This document shows, piece by piece, positions 35,561 to 45,267 of a stretch of 64,000 bases of DNA; position 1 is the first letter of the stretch; each line of letters starts with the position of its first letter. Position numbers and translations under genes: made by a program. Location: NCBI GenBank assembly GCA_003512955.1, contig DOTG01000003.1, positions 186,001-250,000 on the forward strand. Direction: 5' to 3'. The stretch comes from Marinilabiliales bacterium (lineage in GTDB: Bacteria > Bacteroidota > Bacteroidia > Bacteroidales > SZUA-534). The notes under the pieces are model-generated. The model did no database searches and was not told the DNA's origin. It was given only the letters and a program-made list of their open reading frames with translations.

Positions 35561-37132
35561 ATGATTATAAAAAATACGATACTATTTTTGCTTCTACTGA
35601 GTGCATCCGTCCTCGCATCTTGTTCAGGAAAGAAGGCAACAAATCAAGAACTTCCGGCAAAAGTGAAATTATCTACACTCGCATTGAAAGACAAAATCAA
35701 AGGGGGATGGGCCGGACAAACCATTGGATGTACTTTTGGCGGCCCTACCGAATTCAAATTTAAAGGAACCCTGATTCAAGACTATCAACCTTTAGTTTGG
35801 TATGATGACTATATTAAGGAAACCTTTGAGCTTGATCCGGGATTGTACGATGATGTTTATATGGATCTCACTTTTGTGGAGGTACTCGAAAGAATTGGGC
35901 CCGATGCCCCTGCCGATTCTTTCGCGGTTTCGTTTGCCAATGATGATTATAAGCTTTGGCACGCTAACCAGGCTGCGCGTTATAACATATTGAACGGGAT
36001 TATGCCCCCTGCTTCTGGCCATTGGATGAACAACCCACATGCCGACGATATTGACTTTCAGATTGAAGCTGACTTTGCCGGAATGATGTCTCCGGGAATG
36101 ATTAATTCCGCCTCGGAAATTTGCGACCGTACCGGTCATATCATGAATTATGGCGACGGATGGTACGGAGGTGTATTTATGGCAGCCATGTATGCCACTG
36201 CTTTTATTTCCGACGATATTAATTTTATTATTGCCCAAGGTTTAAAACCCATTCCTGAAAACACCAAGTTTTATCAGGCAATCAGCGATGTAATAAAATG
36301 GCACAAGCAATACCCTGACGACTGGAAACAATGTTGGTTTGAATTCGAAAAGAAACACACCTCTGAAGTTGGGTGCCCTGAAGGAGTTTTCAATGCTTTT
36401 AATATCGATGCAAGCGTAAATGCAGCTTACGTGGTTATTGGCTTGTTGTATGGCGAAAAAGACTTTTACAAGACACTGGAAATTTCAACCCGGTGCGGAC
36501 AGGATTCCGATTGTAATCCAGCCACGGCTGCCGGTATTTTAGGCGTTATTTACGGTTATGAGAAAATCCCTGATTTTTGGAAGCCTTCCATTGAAAAAGT
36601 AAATGAACTAAAATTCCCTTATTCAAACATCACCTTGAACGAGATTTACGATTTAAGCTACAAACACGCATTACAGATGATTGCAAACAATGGGGGTGAA
36701 ATAGGTAACGACTCAATTTTAATTCAGGTTCAACAACCTGAAAAGCTCAGGTTTGAACAATCGTTCGAAGGAATGTACCCCACCAAAGAATTATTGGTCA
36801 GAAAAGATTATTTTAACGAAAACATAAAAATAGATTTTGACGGAAACGGCATTGTAGTGTTAGGAAATGTGAAAAGCCAGTGCAATATTGCAACCAGTGA
36901 TTTTGTTGCTCTTTTAGATGTGTTTGTCGATGACGTAAGAACAGAACAAGTAAAAATGCCTTTTGACTACATAAAGCGGAAATATGACATCTACCATAAA
37001 TATTTGCTAAAGAATGGAGAGCATAAAATAGAGCTAAAGTGGGTCAACCCCAATCCCGATTTCAGAATATACCTGAGATCTTATTTGATTTACAGCGAGC
37101 AGCCTAACAAAAAATCGGAACCAACTAATTAG
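35561..37132 (+). CDS. ADP-ribosylglycohydrolase-family lipoprotein, paralogue
   Basis: 523 aa. Lipobox ASC, then KIKGGWAGQTIGCTFGGP, DDVYMDLTFVEVLE, HADDIDFQIEADFAG and GQDSDCNPATAAGILGV, parallel to the gene before it (2 bp apart). It ends in the same beta domain (VFVDDVRTEQVKMPF, ELKWVNPNPDF). The motif acids are present, so it is probably active. It looks like a local duplication followed by divergence. Confidence 0.93.
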   Translation: MIIKNTILFLLLLSASVLASCSGKKATNQELPAKVKLSTLALKDKIKGGWAGQTIGCTFGGPTEFKFKGTLIQDYQPLVWYDDYIKETFELDPGLYDDVYMDLTFVEVLERIGPDAPADSFAVSFANDDYKLWHANQAARYNILNGIMPPASGHWMNNPHADDIDFQIEADFAGMMSPGMINSASEICDRTGHIMNYGDGWYGGVFMAAMYATAFISDDINFIIAQGLKPIPENTKFYQAISDVIKWHKQYPDDWKQCWFEFEKKHTSEVGCPEGVFNAFNIDASVNAAYVVIGLLYGEKDFYKTLEISTRCGQDSDCNPATAAGILGVIYGYEKIPDFWKPSIEKVNELKFPYSNITLNEIYDLSYKHALQMIANNGGEIGNDSILIQVQQPEKLRFEQSFEGMYPTKELLVRKDYFNENIKIDFDGNGIVVLGNVKSQCNIATSDFVALLDVFVDDVRTEQVKMPFDYIKRKYDIYHKYLLKNGEHKIELKWVNPNPDFRIYLRSYLIYSEQPNKKSEPTN

Positions 37133-37145
37133 ATAAAAAAAGTTA

Positions 37146-38762
37146 ATGAAAATAAATGTATATACATATCATTTGTTATATAAAAAAATTCTAACGTTTG
37201 CGTTGATGATTATTGTTTTTTGGGCTTGTTCCAAGGATAATGAACCTATAACTCCAGGCACAACTTTTACACGTTTGTTGGCCAATGAAGTCATAAAAAG
37301 CAAAATACTTAAACGTGAAATAAACTATGCGGTGTTGTTGCCTAAAAATTACGGCAAAACTTCCGATTCATTTCCAGTAGTTTACCTATTACATGGATAT
37401 GGTGACAATCAATCGGCATGGCACAAATATGGGTTGATTCAATATTATTCTGATTTGGATGTTGCTCAGAACGGCCCCATGATTTTTGTAATGCCTCAGG
37501 CTTTCAACACCTACTACGTCAACAAATACAATGGAATTTATCCCTACATGGATTTTTTCACTACGGAACTGGTCCCAACCATTGATTCCGTTTACCGTAC
37601 CAAAAAGGATAAAACCCAACGTGCCGTGATGGGTTTTTCAATGGGGGGTTATGGCGCATTAATTCTACCTGCCGTGCATCCCGAACTATTTTCTATCAGT
37701 GTACCGCTGAGCATGTCGTTCCGCACCGACGAACAATACATGGCCGAATCTCAAACTGCTTTCGACAACCAATGGGCCTCTGTCTTTGGAGGATATGGTA
37801 CTGAGGGTATCAACCGGTTAACTGACTATTTTAAAGAGCACAGCCCATTTCATTTCTTCAATCAAAATGACCTTTCAAAATTCGCAACATTACGGATATT
37901 ATTGGATTGTGGCGATGATGAAGAATCCTTGTCAGTAACCAATGGCGCTTTACATAATTTATTGAAAAACCGTTCGATACCTCATGAGTTCAGAGTCAGG
38001 AACGGTGGCCACTCATGGGATTATTGGCACAAATCACTCCCCGAAGCTTTAGCATTTATCAGCCATGGTTTTCAAAACCTGAATTACCCTGAAAATCAGG
38101 AACCTGTTACAGTAGAGAATCAAATATTACCCGAGCAATATCAACTGGAGGATTTGAACGGTAGTAATATCCAATTAGGGATATTTAAGCCTGCCGATTA
38201 CGATTTAAATACCAGCTTGTATCCAGGAATTTTTCTACTCCACGGTTACAAAGGGGGCACACGTTCCGAAAACGCTAAACAAATTCTTTCGCTCCTGAAT
38301 GATAAAATGCAAACAGGAAAGCTCCCAAACTCGCTGATTATTGAAATTCCAGTATCAGAAAATGAAATTACGGCTGAAATTTTTACATCAGTCCTGAATC
38401 AAATCAAAACCAACTACCACTTGATGGATGATAACAAAGGGCTTGTATTAATGGGAAATGAAAATGGAGGCACCACCGCTTGTTCATTAATTGATGAATT
38501 CCCGGATACATTCAACGGGTGTTTTCTTTTCGATGCTAATTTAACACCGGATGCAACCCCAACAGCAAATCAATATTATTATGTGGATGCATCCGATAAA
38601 ACCAACAATCCTGCAGGAAATTATAATTTCTATTTAACCCTGCGGAACAATGGTAATGATCATGAATACAGGATCCATCAAGGAACACCATCACTTCAAT
38701 CTACGTTGAACGGTATCAATGAGTCAATAAATTATTTATCAAAAAAACTTAGAAACTCTTAA
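37146..38762 (+). CDS. Double-domain esterase lipoprotein, second domain degenerate
   Basis: 538 aa. Signal with lipobox FWAC. First domain (about 45-320): VVYLLHGYGDNQSAW, nucleophile GFSMGGYGA, acid in CGDDEES, His in RNGGHSWDYW. This is an esterase-D-like carbohydrate esterase. A second copy follows (about 335-538: GIFLLHGYKGGTRSE) where the elbow reads GNENGG, with no nucleophilic Ser, and HEYRIHQG lacks the usual end. The second domain is probably binding or structural. Operon partner of the ADP-ribosylglycohydrolases, 2 bp before the paralogue at 38765. Confidence 0.9.
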   Translation: MKINVYTYHLLYKKILTFALMIIVFWACSKDNEPITPGTTFTRLLANEVIKSKILKREINYAVLLPKNYGKTSDSFPVVYLLHGYGDNQSAWHKYGLIQYYSDLDVAQNGPMIFVMPQAFNTYYVNKYNGIYPYMDFFTTELVPTIDSVYRTKKDKTQRAVMGFSMGGYGALILPAVHPELFSISVPLSMSFRTDEQYMAESQTAFDNQWASVFGGYGTEGINRLTDYFKEHSPFHFFNQNDLSKFATLRILLDCGDDEESLSVTNGALHNLLKNRSIPHEFRVRNGGHSWDYWHKSLPEALAFISHGFQNLNYPENQEPVTVENQILPEQYQLEDLNGSNIQLGIFKPADYDLNTSLYPGIFLLHGYKGGTRSENAKQILSLLNDKMQTGKLPNSLIIEIPVSENEITAEIFTSVLNQIKTNYHLMDDNKGLVLMGNENGGTTACSLIDEFPDTFNGCFLFDANLTPDATPTANQYYYVDASDKTNNPAGNYNFYLTLRNNGNDHEYRIHQGTPSLQSTLNGINESINYLSKKLRNS

Positions 38763-38764
38763 AC

Positions 38765-40336
38765 ATGTACCTGAAAAAAATACACCTGTTTGCCTTCTAC
38801 ATCCTTTATTCATTCTCTGCTTTTGCTGCTGATAAAGAAGAGCTAAGGATAAAAGAAAGTTTAAGTATGTATAGCAATATCTTAGGCCAGGATGTAAAAT
38901 ATTCCATTTGCTTACCTGAAGATTATTATACCAGCAATAAAAGCTTTCCGGTTGTTTATTTATTACATGGTTTGGGCGATGACGAAACTTCGTGGCTTGA
39001 ATATGGGCGGGTAAGCCAGATATCAGATCAATTGGTGAAAGAAAAGGAAATTGTTCCCATGATTTTTGTAATGCCGCAAGGGTTCCGCTCCTATTATGTT
39101 AATGATTATGCCGGAACTTTCCGATACCGGGATATGTTTATTCAGGAACTTATCCCATTTATCGACAGCCATTACCGCACCATGGACAATAAAAACCATC
39201 GGGCAACTATGGGATACTCTATGGGTGGTTTTGGTGCACTCGTTTTACCGTTGAAAAACCCGGAAGTTATTAATACATGTGTTCCCATGAGCATCTCCAT
39301 CCGTACCGATGAGCAATACATGGAAGAAGATGGCTCGGAATGGGATAACCAATGGGGACGCATATTTGGAGGTACAGGCAAGGTGGGGAGTGAACGGATT
39401 ACTGAATATTACAAACAAAACAGCCCATTTCATATATTCATGCAAAATGACTTAACAACACTCTCATCCTTAAAAATTTATATCGATAATGGGGATGATG
39501 AACATACACTTTGCCGAAGTAACGAAGAGCTGCACATGCTCATGAGAAAAAGGGAGGTTCCACACGAATTCAGAGTACGCAACGGGGGTCATGAATTCTA
39601 TTATTGGCGGGGAGCTCTTCCGAATGGCCTCCGTTTTATCAGTGACTCTTTTGAGGGTAAACCTTACCGGGGAGATTTGCCGGTAAAAACAAATACCTCA
39701 GGTACCTTAAAAACACAACTGGTTGAATTCAAAAAAGGAAACTGTTCGTGCCCGGTTTATTTGCCCAATGAATATAAGTACACTACCCGCAATTATCCTG
39801 TAATTTATATTATGGGGGATTTCAATAACAATGAAATGGAGCAAATGACGGAACTTATCCATCAGAATATTGAAAATGGACAACTTCCACCCATGCTTGC
39901 CGCAATTCTTCCAATTCAAAACGACAGCCTCAGCACAAATATTATTACTTCCATTGAAAGCGGATTCCGGATTCGTAAGGGATTTCGCTTTCGGGCAATT
40001 ATTGGGATGGACAGTAGCAGTGCTTTTACTTTTAAAGAGGGAATAAAACCTGAAAATTATACAGTTTGTGCCATTTTTAATTCCACGTTAAGTGAAAACG
40101 AAATTCAAAAAATGTTGCAACAAATAGATTCAAAATCCTTAAACCGCACATGGTTTTATGTTGTGGCTCCCGATAAGGGCTCAAATTACTCAGGAAACGG
40201 CACACTTCATATACTCCTCCGCGACAAAGATATTTACCATGAATACCGTGTTTATGAAGGCACGGGAAAATTCGATGAATTATCAGGTTATTTTACTGAT
40301 TTGCTGTTATTTATTGCTAAAAAATTCCATAATTAA
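38765..40336 (+). CDS. Double-domain secreted esterase, second domain degenerate
   Basis: 523 aa, signal peptide MYLKKIHLFAFYILYSFSAFA without a lipobox Cys. First domain with YLLHGLGDDETSW, GYSMGGFGA, NGDDEHT and RNGGHEFYYW (full triad set). Second domain (from about 325) has lost the elbow (IIGMDSSSAF). Same architecture as the preceding gene, so the pair arose by duplication. One is a lipoprotein and this one appears soluble, which may place them in different compartments or membranes. Confidence 0.9.
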   Translation: MYLKKIHLFAFYILYSFSAFAADKEELRIKESLSMYSNILGQDVKYSICLPEDYYTSNKSFPVVYLLHGLGDDETSWLEYGRVSQISDQLVKEKEIVPMIFVMPQGFRSYYVNDYAGTFRYRDMFIQELIPFIDSHYRTMDNKNHRATMGYSMGGFGALVLPLKNPEVINTCVPMSISIRTDEQYMEEDGSEWDNQWGRIFGGTGKVGSERITEYYKQNSPFHIFMQNDLTTLSSLKIYIDNGDDEHTLCRSNEELHMLMRKREVPHEFRVRNGGHEFYYWRGALPNGLRFISDSFEGKPYRGDLPVKTNTSGTLKTQLVEFKKGNCSCPVYLPNEYKYTTRNYPVIYIMGDFNNNEMEQMTELIHQNIENGQLPPMLAAILPIQNDSLSTNIITSIESGFRIRKGFRFRAIIGMDSSSAFTFKEGIKPENYTVCAIFNSTLSENEIQKMLQQIDSKSLNRTWFYVVAPDKGSNYSGNGTLHILLRDKDIYHEYRVYEGTGKFDELSGYFTDLLLFIAKKFHN

Positions 40337-40370
40337 AATGTATAGAAAAACAACTTAAAAATTAAATCCT

Positions 40371-41378
40371 ATGTTCATTGTACAAAACTATTTTTTAGCC
40401 GTTGTCCTCTGTTTCGTCACCATGTTGTGTTGGGGTTCGTGGGGCAATACTCAAAAGTTGGCCGCTAAAACCTGGCGCTACGAATTATTTTATTGGGATT
40501 ATGTTCTTGGCATTGTATTGCTTTCAATTTTTCTTGCATTCACTTTTGGGAGCATTGGAGAGCAAGGACGAAGCTTTACCACTGACATTGTCCAAGTAAG
40601 TAGCAGCAATTTCTGGAGCGCTTTTTTTGGCGGAGTCATATTTAATGCTTCTAACATATTATTGGCTGCAGCCATCTCTATCTCAGGTATGGCTGTTGCA
40701 TTTCCATTAGGAGTAGGCCTTGCACTTGTGTTGGGTGTTTTAGTAAATTACATACAGGCTCCCAAAGGAGACCCCATCCTATTGTTCTTGGGTGTATTTG
40801 CCATCATGATTGCTATTGTTTTCAATGGGGTAGCATCTGGCAAAATGAATGCAGAAAAAGACCAGACCACCGCAAAAAAGGGTATCTGGATTGCTGTAAG
40901 TGCCGGTATTCTGATGTCGCTGTTTTATCGTTTTGTAGCCGCTGCCATGGATTTAAACAACTTTGAATCGCCCGAAGTGGGTAAGGCTACCCCCTATTCG
41001 GCATTCTTTATTTTTGCAATAGGGATGCTCGCCAGTAATTTCATCTTTAATACATTGGTAATGAAAAAGCCATTTGTAGGACAACCTGTTTCATATAAAG
41101 ATTATTTTACGGGCGGCTTATCCACGCACATGGTGGGTGTTTTAGGCGGCCTTATTTGGGGAGTCGGTACGTCATTAAGTTATATTGCTGCCGGTAAAGC
41201 AGGCGCAGCCATTTCGTATGGTCTAGGTCAAGGAGCCACCATGGTTGCTGCTTTGTGGGGTGTATTTATCTGGAAAGAATTTAAGGGGGCCAACAAAAAT
41301 GTCAATTTTTTACTTTTTCTCATGTTTCTACTTTTTACCTCCGGATTGATTTTAATTATCACATCTGGTGGAAATTAA
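40371..41378 (+). CDS. GRP-family sugar permease (glucose/ribose porter-like)
   Basis: 335 aa with about ten membrane helices (LAVVLCFVTMLCWGSWGNTQ, NASNILLAAAISISGMAVAF, GKAGAAISYGLGQGATMVAALWGVFIW and others), the drug/metabolite-transporter fold of glucose/ribose uptake porters. It lies 34 bp after the esterases and in an operon with ribokinase, so inner-membrane ribose uptake is the most economical role. Substrate specificity is not readable from the sequence itself. Confidence 0.85.
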   Translation: MFIVQNYFLAVVLCFVTMLCWGSWGNTQKLAAKTWRYELFYWDYVLGIVLLSIFLAFTFGSIGEQGRSFTTDIVQVSSSNFWSAFFGGVIFNASNILLAAAISISGMAVAFPLGVGLALVLGVLVNYIQAPKGDPILLFLGVFAIMIAIVFNGVASGKMNAEKDQTTAKKGIWIAVSAGILMSLFYRFVAAAMDLNNFESPEVGKATPYSAFFIFAIGMLASNFIFNTLVMKKPFVGQPVSYKDYFTGGLSTHMVGVLGGLIWGVGTSLSYIAAGKAGAAISYGLGQGATMVAALWGVFIWKEFKGANKNVNFLLFLMFLLFTSGLILIITSGGN

Positions 41379-41425
41379 CAATAATACCTAAATATTTTTA
41401 TTTATTTAAATCTAAATTATTTATT

Positions 41426-42202
41426 ATGAAAAAGTTATTCGGATTCTTGATGATTGCCGCATTCGTGGCCACAGCATTTGTTTCCTGCGATAAGGATGAT
41501 AATGGCGATGATCCTATTGTTGTGAAAGCTTCTCCAATAAAAACTATTGGAGTAGTTTATACTGACGGTGTTGAATTGTATGAATTTTTTTATCATGCAA
41601 CTACAAAAAAAATTACTGAAATCAAAAATTATTGGAACGATGAGTTAGACAAAACCATTACTTACGATTATTCTGTTTCAGGAAAACTAACGATTACTTC
41701 CGGAGATTCTGAAACCGAATATGAAGTTAACGAGGATGGAATGGTAACTAAAGAAGTTTGGAGTGATGATGAATGGGCTGCCTATGAATACAATACCGAT
41801 GGTTATTTGGTGAAAATTGTTGAACATTGGGGTGGAGCCGACCATCTAAAAATGGAGGCTGTAATCACAAATGGAAACATCATGAAACATACTACCTATG
41901 ATGATGATGGTGTGACTGTTAAAAAAATAAAGGAATTCACTTATACAACCGGTGACAATGTAAATGATATTCATCAGTCGAATATGGTTGACAGCAATAC
42001 AAAACCGGTTGGTAACTTATTTGGTAAGCCTTCCAAAAAACTGGTTGATTTTCTTGAGTATTGGGATCCAAGAGAAAGCCCTATTGAAAAAGGAAAAACA
42101 ACCATCACCTACGAATTTGATACCGAAAACCGTCCTATTGAAATTACAAGGGCTGGTGATGGCTGGTCCGAAGTATACACCTATTCATATTATGAGGAAT
42201 AG
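41426..42202 (+). CDS. Hypothetical lipoprotein with YD-like repeats
   Basis: 258 aa. Lipobox VSC (FVSCDKDDNGDDP), then about six beta-hairpin repeats of the type YDYSVSGKLTI, YEYNTDGYLVKI and YEFDTENRPIEI, similar to the DUF4595/YD-like lipoproteins of Bacteroidota. Last gene before the terminator at 42355; it may be a ligand-binding surface protein. 47 bp from the permease gene. Confidence 0.75.
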   Translation: MKKLFGFLMIAAFVATAFVSCDKDDNGDDPIVVKASPIKTIGVVYTDGVELYEFFYHATTKKITEIKNYWNDELDKTITYDYSVSGKLTITSGDSETEYEVNEDGMVTKEVWSDDEWAAYEYNTDGYLVKIVEHWGGADHLKMEAVITNGNIMKHTTYDDDGVTVKKIKEFTYTTGDNVNDIHQSNMVDSNTKPVGNLFGKPSKKLVDFLEYWDPRESPIEKGKTTITYEFDTENRPIEITRAGDGWSEVYTYSYYEE

Positions 42203-42354
42203 TTAATGTTGTTTAGTTAATGCCTCTCCATCTCTCCATTTTAGAGGGTTGGAGATGGTGTTGGCTATTAAATTTACTAATTAAACAATATTGAAAAGTA
42301 TGTGGAGTGATTATACTTTTTTTTATTGAACAATTTAGACACTTCAATTTTATA

Positions 42355-42402
42355 AACCAAGCAAGTTGATTGTTATTAAGAAAGTTAGCTTGCTTGGTTT
42401 TT
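42355..42402 (+). terminator. Rho-independent terminator closing the ribose-type operon
   Basis: AACCAAGCAAG at 42355-42365 pairs perfectly with CTTGCTTGGTT at 42389-42399 and a T-run follows. It lies 153 bp after the lipoprotein stop. The rest of the 300-bp gap (42203-42502) has no other signal apart from a weaker tctccatctctcc/ggagatgg inverted repeat at about 42228-42260. Confidence 0.9.
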
Positions 42403-42502
42403 ACAATGGCTATTGTTGCCTATAAGGTATTCAGATAATTTACCTTTTTAATTTCCTAAGTTGTAAGCCATTTGCCTCAACCCGTCTAAAAGAACTATAT
42501 TT

Positions 42503-43990
42503 ATGACTACTTCTAAAAACTACATTGCCCTTTTAAGTGGAATTCTTGTCTTTTTAATAGTTCTCATATTGCCTGCACCTTCAGGATTATCAGTGCCGGG
42601 TAAAAATGCAGCGGCTGTAGTTTTGCTAATGAGTATTTGGTGGATAACCGGAGCCATACCAATTTATGCAACCGCATTTCTGCCATTAGCCTTGTATCCG
42701 ATATTAAAAATTCTTCCTGCATCGGAAACAGCTGCCAATTATGGCCATAATTATGTTTTGATGCTTTTGGCTGGTTTTATTCTGGCCAAAGCCATCGAAA
42801 CACAAAACCTCCACAAAAGGATTGCTTTGGTGCTGATCAACACTTTTGGTATCAATCGTAAAAAAATAATCCTGAGCATCATGTTGGCTGCCGCTTTTCT
42901 TTCTATGTGGATATCCAATGTTACAGCCGCTCTGCTGATGCTTCCTATAGCATTGTCCATAATCCGTAAAGAAGAATCGGAAAACCCGGCAAACAACTCA
43001 TTTTCAAAAGCACTAATGCTAGGTGTTGCCTACGCTGCTACCATTGGGGGAGTTGGTACATTAATCGGTTCCCCTACCAATTTAATTCTCATTGGTGTAA
43101 TGGAGAAACTCTTTCCCAGTGCACCACCCATTACTTTTTTTAGTTGGTTAAAAATTGGGTTACCGGTAATGTTGATCTTCCTACCCTTAGTTTGGTTTTA
43201 CCTGATCAAGCATTTTAAAGTTGATGGAAATTTAAACAAGGATCAAACCATCATTAAAGATGAATTAGTAGCATTGGGAAAGATGTCGCAGGGAGAAAAA
43301 GGCGTGATGTATGTATTTATTCTTGCCATATTTGGCTGGGTATTCCGCGAAGGATTTGTATTTGGCCAAACGGTGATTCCGGGTTGGGGTTCGCTGTTTG
43401 GGTTAGATGATTTTATACACGACAGCACGGTGGCCATGATTTGCGCCTTGCTTCTTTTTATGTTGCCGGCATCTAAAAATAAACGCCTCATTGATTGGAA
43501 AGAAGCCGGTCAAATCCCTTGGGGTGTGGTGATGATTGTTGGTGGTGGATATGCGGTGGCTGATGGATTCAAATCCACCGGCTTAGCCGATTGGTTAGGT
43601 AATCAATTGGTGTTCATCCATAGCTATCCTCCGTTAATTGTCTTGCTGATTGTTGTAACATTTATCCTCTTTTTTACTGAAGTGAATTCAAATACAGCCA
43701 CCGTAAATATCTTTTTACCGGTTTTAGCAAGTTTGGCAGTAGCCGCCAACACCAATCCGCTATTATTAATGATACCTGCAACTGTTGCTGCCTCCTTTGC
43801 ATTTATGATGCCTGCCGGAACAGGCCCCAACACGGTCATTTTTGCAAGTGAACGGATTACGGTAGCCGATATGGCAAAATGTGGATTATGGCTGAAATTA
43901 ATTAGCCTGATATTACTTACCCTGATTCTTTACTTTATTGTAATGCCTTGGCTAAACCTTGAGACAACCCTACCCATTTGGGCAAGGTGA
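42503..43990 (+). CDS. SLC13/DASS family sodium:anion symporter
   Basis: 495 aa with about 12 membrane helices. The family SNT motifs appear as SNVTAALLML and NSNTATVNIF. GSPTNLILIGVM is the conserved re-entrant loop signature. It imports dicarboxylates, sulfate or similar anions with sodium. Monocistronic, 300 bp past the operon terminator; its stop is 20 bp from the stop of the convergent serine hydrolase. Confidence 0.93.
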   Translation: MTTSKNYIALLSGILVFLIVLILPAPSGLSVPGKNAAAVVLLMSIWWITGAIPIYATAFLPLALYPILKILPASETAANYGHNYVLMLLAGFILAKAIETQNLHKRIALVLINTFGINRKKIILSIMLAAAFLSMWISNVTAALLMLPIALSIIRKEESENPANNSFSKALMLGVAYAATIGGVGTLIGSPTNLILIGVMEKLFPSAPPITFFSWLKIGLPVMLIFLPLVWFYLIKHFKVDGNLNKDQTIIKDELVALGKMSQGEKGVMYVFILAIFGWVFREGFVFGQTVIPGWGSLFGLDDFIHDSTVAMICALLLFMLPASKNKRLIDWKEAGQIPWGVVMIVGGGYAVADGFKSTGLADWLGNQLVFIHSYPPLIVLLIVVTFILFFTEVNSNTATVNIFLPVLASLAVAANTNPLLLMIPATVAASFAFMMPAGTGPNTVIFASERITVADMAKCGLWLKLISLILLTLILYFIVMPWLNLETTLPIWAR

Positions 43991-44010
43991 GAGAACAGTT
44001 CAATCATATT

Positions 44011-45165
44011 TTATCGCAATTCGAATTCCTTCAATATTTTCTCTGCAGTTTCCAGATACAAATAGGTATCCATCGGGTGGTGGTTCTTTTTATCTTCGCT
44101 ACGCAAATGCCCTAACCTTACAACCACAGCATTCTGGCTGGGAATTACAAACACGTATTGCCCAAGGATACCGCGCATGTATGGCACTGGCTCCCCATTT
44201 AAATGCTGAATCCACCACTGATAACCGTAGTAGTCAATGGCATTCCCGGTTTCATCCATCAGATTGTTAGCTGGCTGAGTTGCCAACCGGACATATTCTG
44301 GGGATATTAACGTATCGCCTTTCCAAACTCCCTGGTTCAAAACCAACTGTCCCCAGCGGGCAAAATCGCGTGCATTCGAGTTAAAGCAGCAATAGGCTTT
44401 TTCCATCCCGTCTTTACGATCCAAACACCAAAGGGCGGGGTTTACTGCTCCCATGGGTTTCCAGAATTTTTCGGCAGCATAATCCCCTACTTTTTTGCCA
44501 GTGGCCTTTTCAACAATCGTGGCCAACAATTGAGTGTTCCCGCTTAAATATTTGAATTCCACCCCGGGTTTTTCAACCATTTTGAGTGAATAAATCAATT
44601 TATTGATGTCTTTTCCATAATATGCTTCGGTGGTAGTGCTAAACAACGACCCATAACTCTCGTCCCAGTTCAGGCCTGAGCTCATAGTAAGCAAATGGCG
44701 GATGGTTAGCCCCTGATTTTCAGCGTTCCGATACGAATCGATAAAATCGGCAACAGGTTGATCCAGGTTTTGAATGTATCCATCATCCATGGCTGCACCA
44801 ACCAGCAACCCTATGATGCTTTTGGCCATTGAAAAGGAATTGGTCTGCGAATTCGCCCCATATCCATCCCAATACTGTTCAAAAATAATGCTCCCGTTTT
44901 TTATCACTAAAAAAGCTATGGTCTGCAATTCATTAAAAGCGTTCAATGTAGAATCATCCAACCGAAATCCTTGAAGTTTATTGTTAGTAGGCCACTCCTG
45001 CGGCGTACCTGTAGAAATCTCGCGGTTGTAAAAAATCGGGTAATCGTCGATACCTACTTTCTGGTAAACTAAAGCTTTCCAGGTATATCCGGGCATCAGC
45101 ACATAAACAGCAATTACAAAAACTACCACCAGGGCTATCCACAAACGTTTGGTTGTCTTCTTCAT
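44011..45165 (-). CDS. Serine hydrolase, beta-lactamase/penicillin-binding fold
   Basis: 384 aa from ATG 45165, before a membrane anchor (RLWIALVVVFVIAVYVLM). A frame from 45237 would add 24 residues without changing the signal. SxxK motif SMAK at about 112-115; Tyr motif likely in KYLSGNTQ. This is a class C beta-lactamase-like/esterase protein, probably membrane-anchored in the periplasm. True lactamase activity is not implied. Convergent with SLC13. Confidence 0.85.
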   Translation of the reverse strand: MKKTTKRLWIALVVVFVIAVYVLMPGYTWKALVYQKVGIDDYPIFYNREISTGTPQEWPTNNKLQGFRLDDSTLNAFNELQTIAFLVIKNGSIIFEQYWDGYGANSQTNSFSMAKSIIGLLVGAAMDDGYIQNLDQPVADFIDSYRNAENQGLTIRHLLTMSSGLNWDESYGSLFSTTTEAYYGKDINKLIYSLKMVEKPGVEFKYLSGNTQLLATIVEKATGKKVGDYAAEKFWKPMGAVNPALWCLDRKDGMEKAYCCFNSNARDFARWGQLVLNQGVWKGDTLISPEYVRLATQPANNLMDETGNAIDYYGYQWWIQHLNGEPVPYMRGILGQYVFVIPSQNAVVVRLGHLRSEDKKNHHPMDTYLYLETAEKILKEFELR

Positions 45166-45267
45166 GATCTGTTGAATTAGTTTATCCAAAAATAAAAAAA
45201 TAAACTCAATTGAGGCACGATTGTTATTCTGGTTCAAAATCTTATTTTTACCGCAAAACAGTGCATC

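Noticed and set aside
44011..45165. Antibiotic-resistance beta-lactamase
   Set aside because: Only the general SxxK fold is visible. It is membrane-anchored and resembles broad serine hydrolases, so a resistance claim is not supported.
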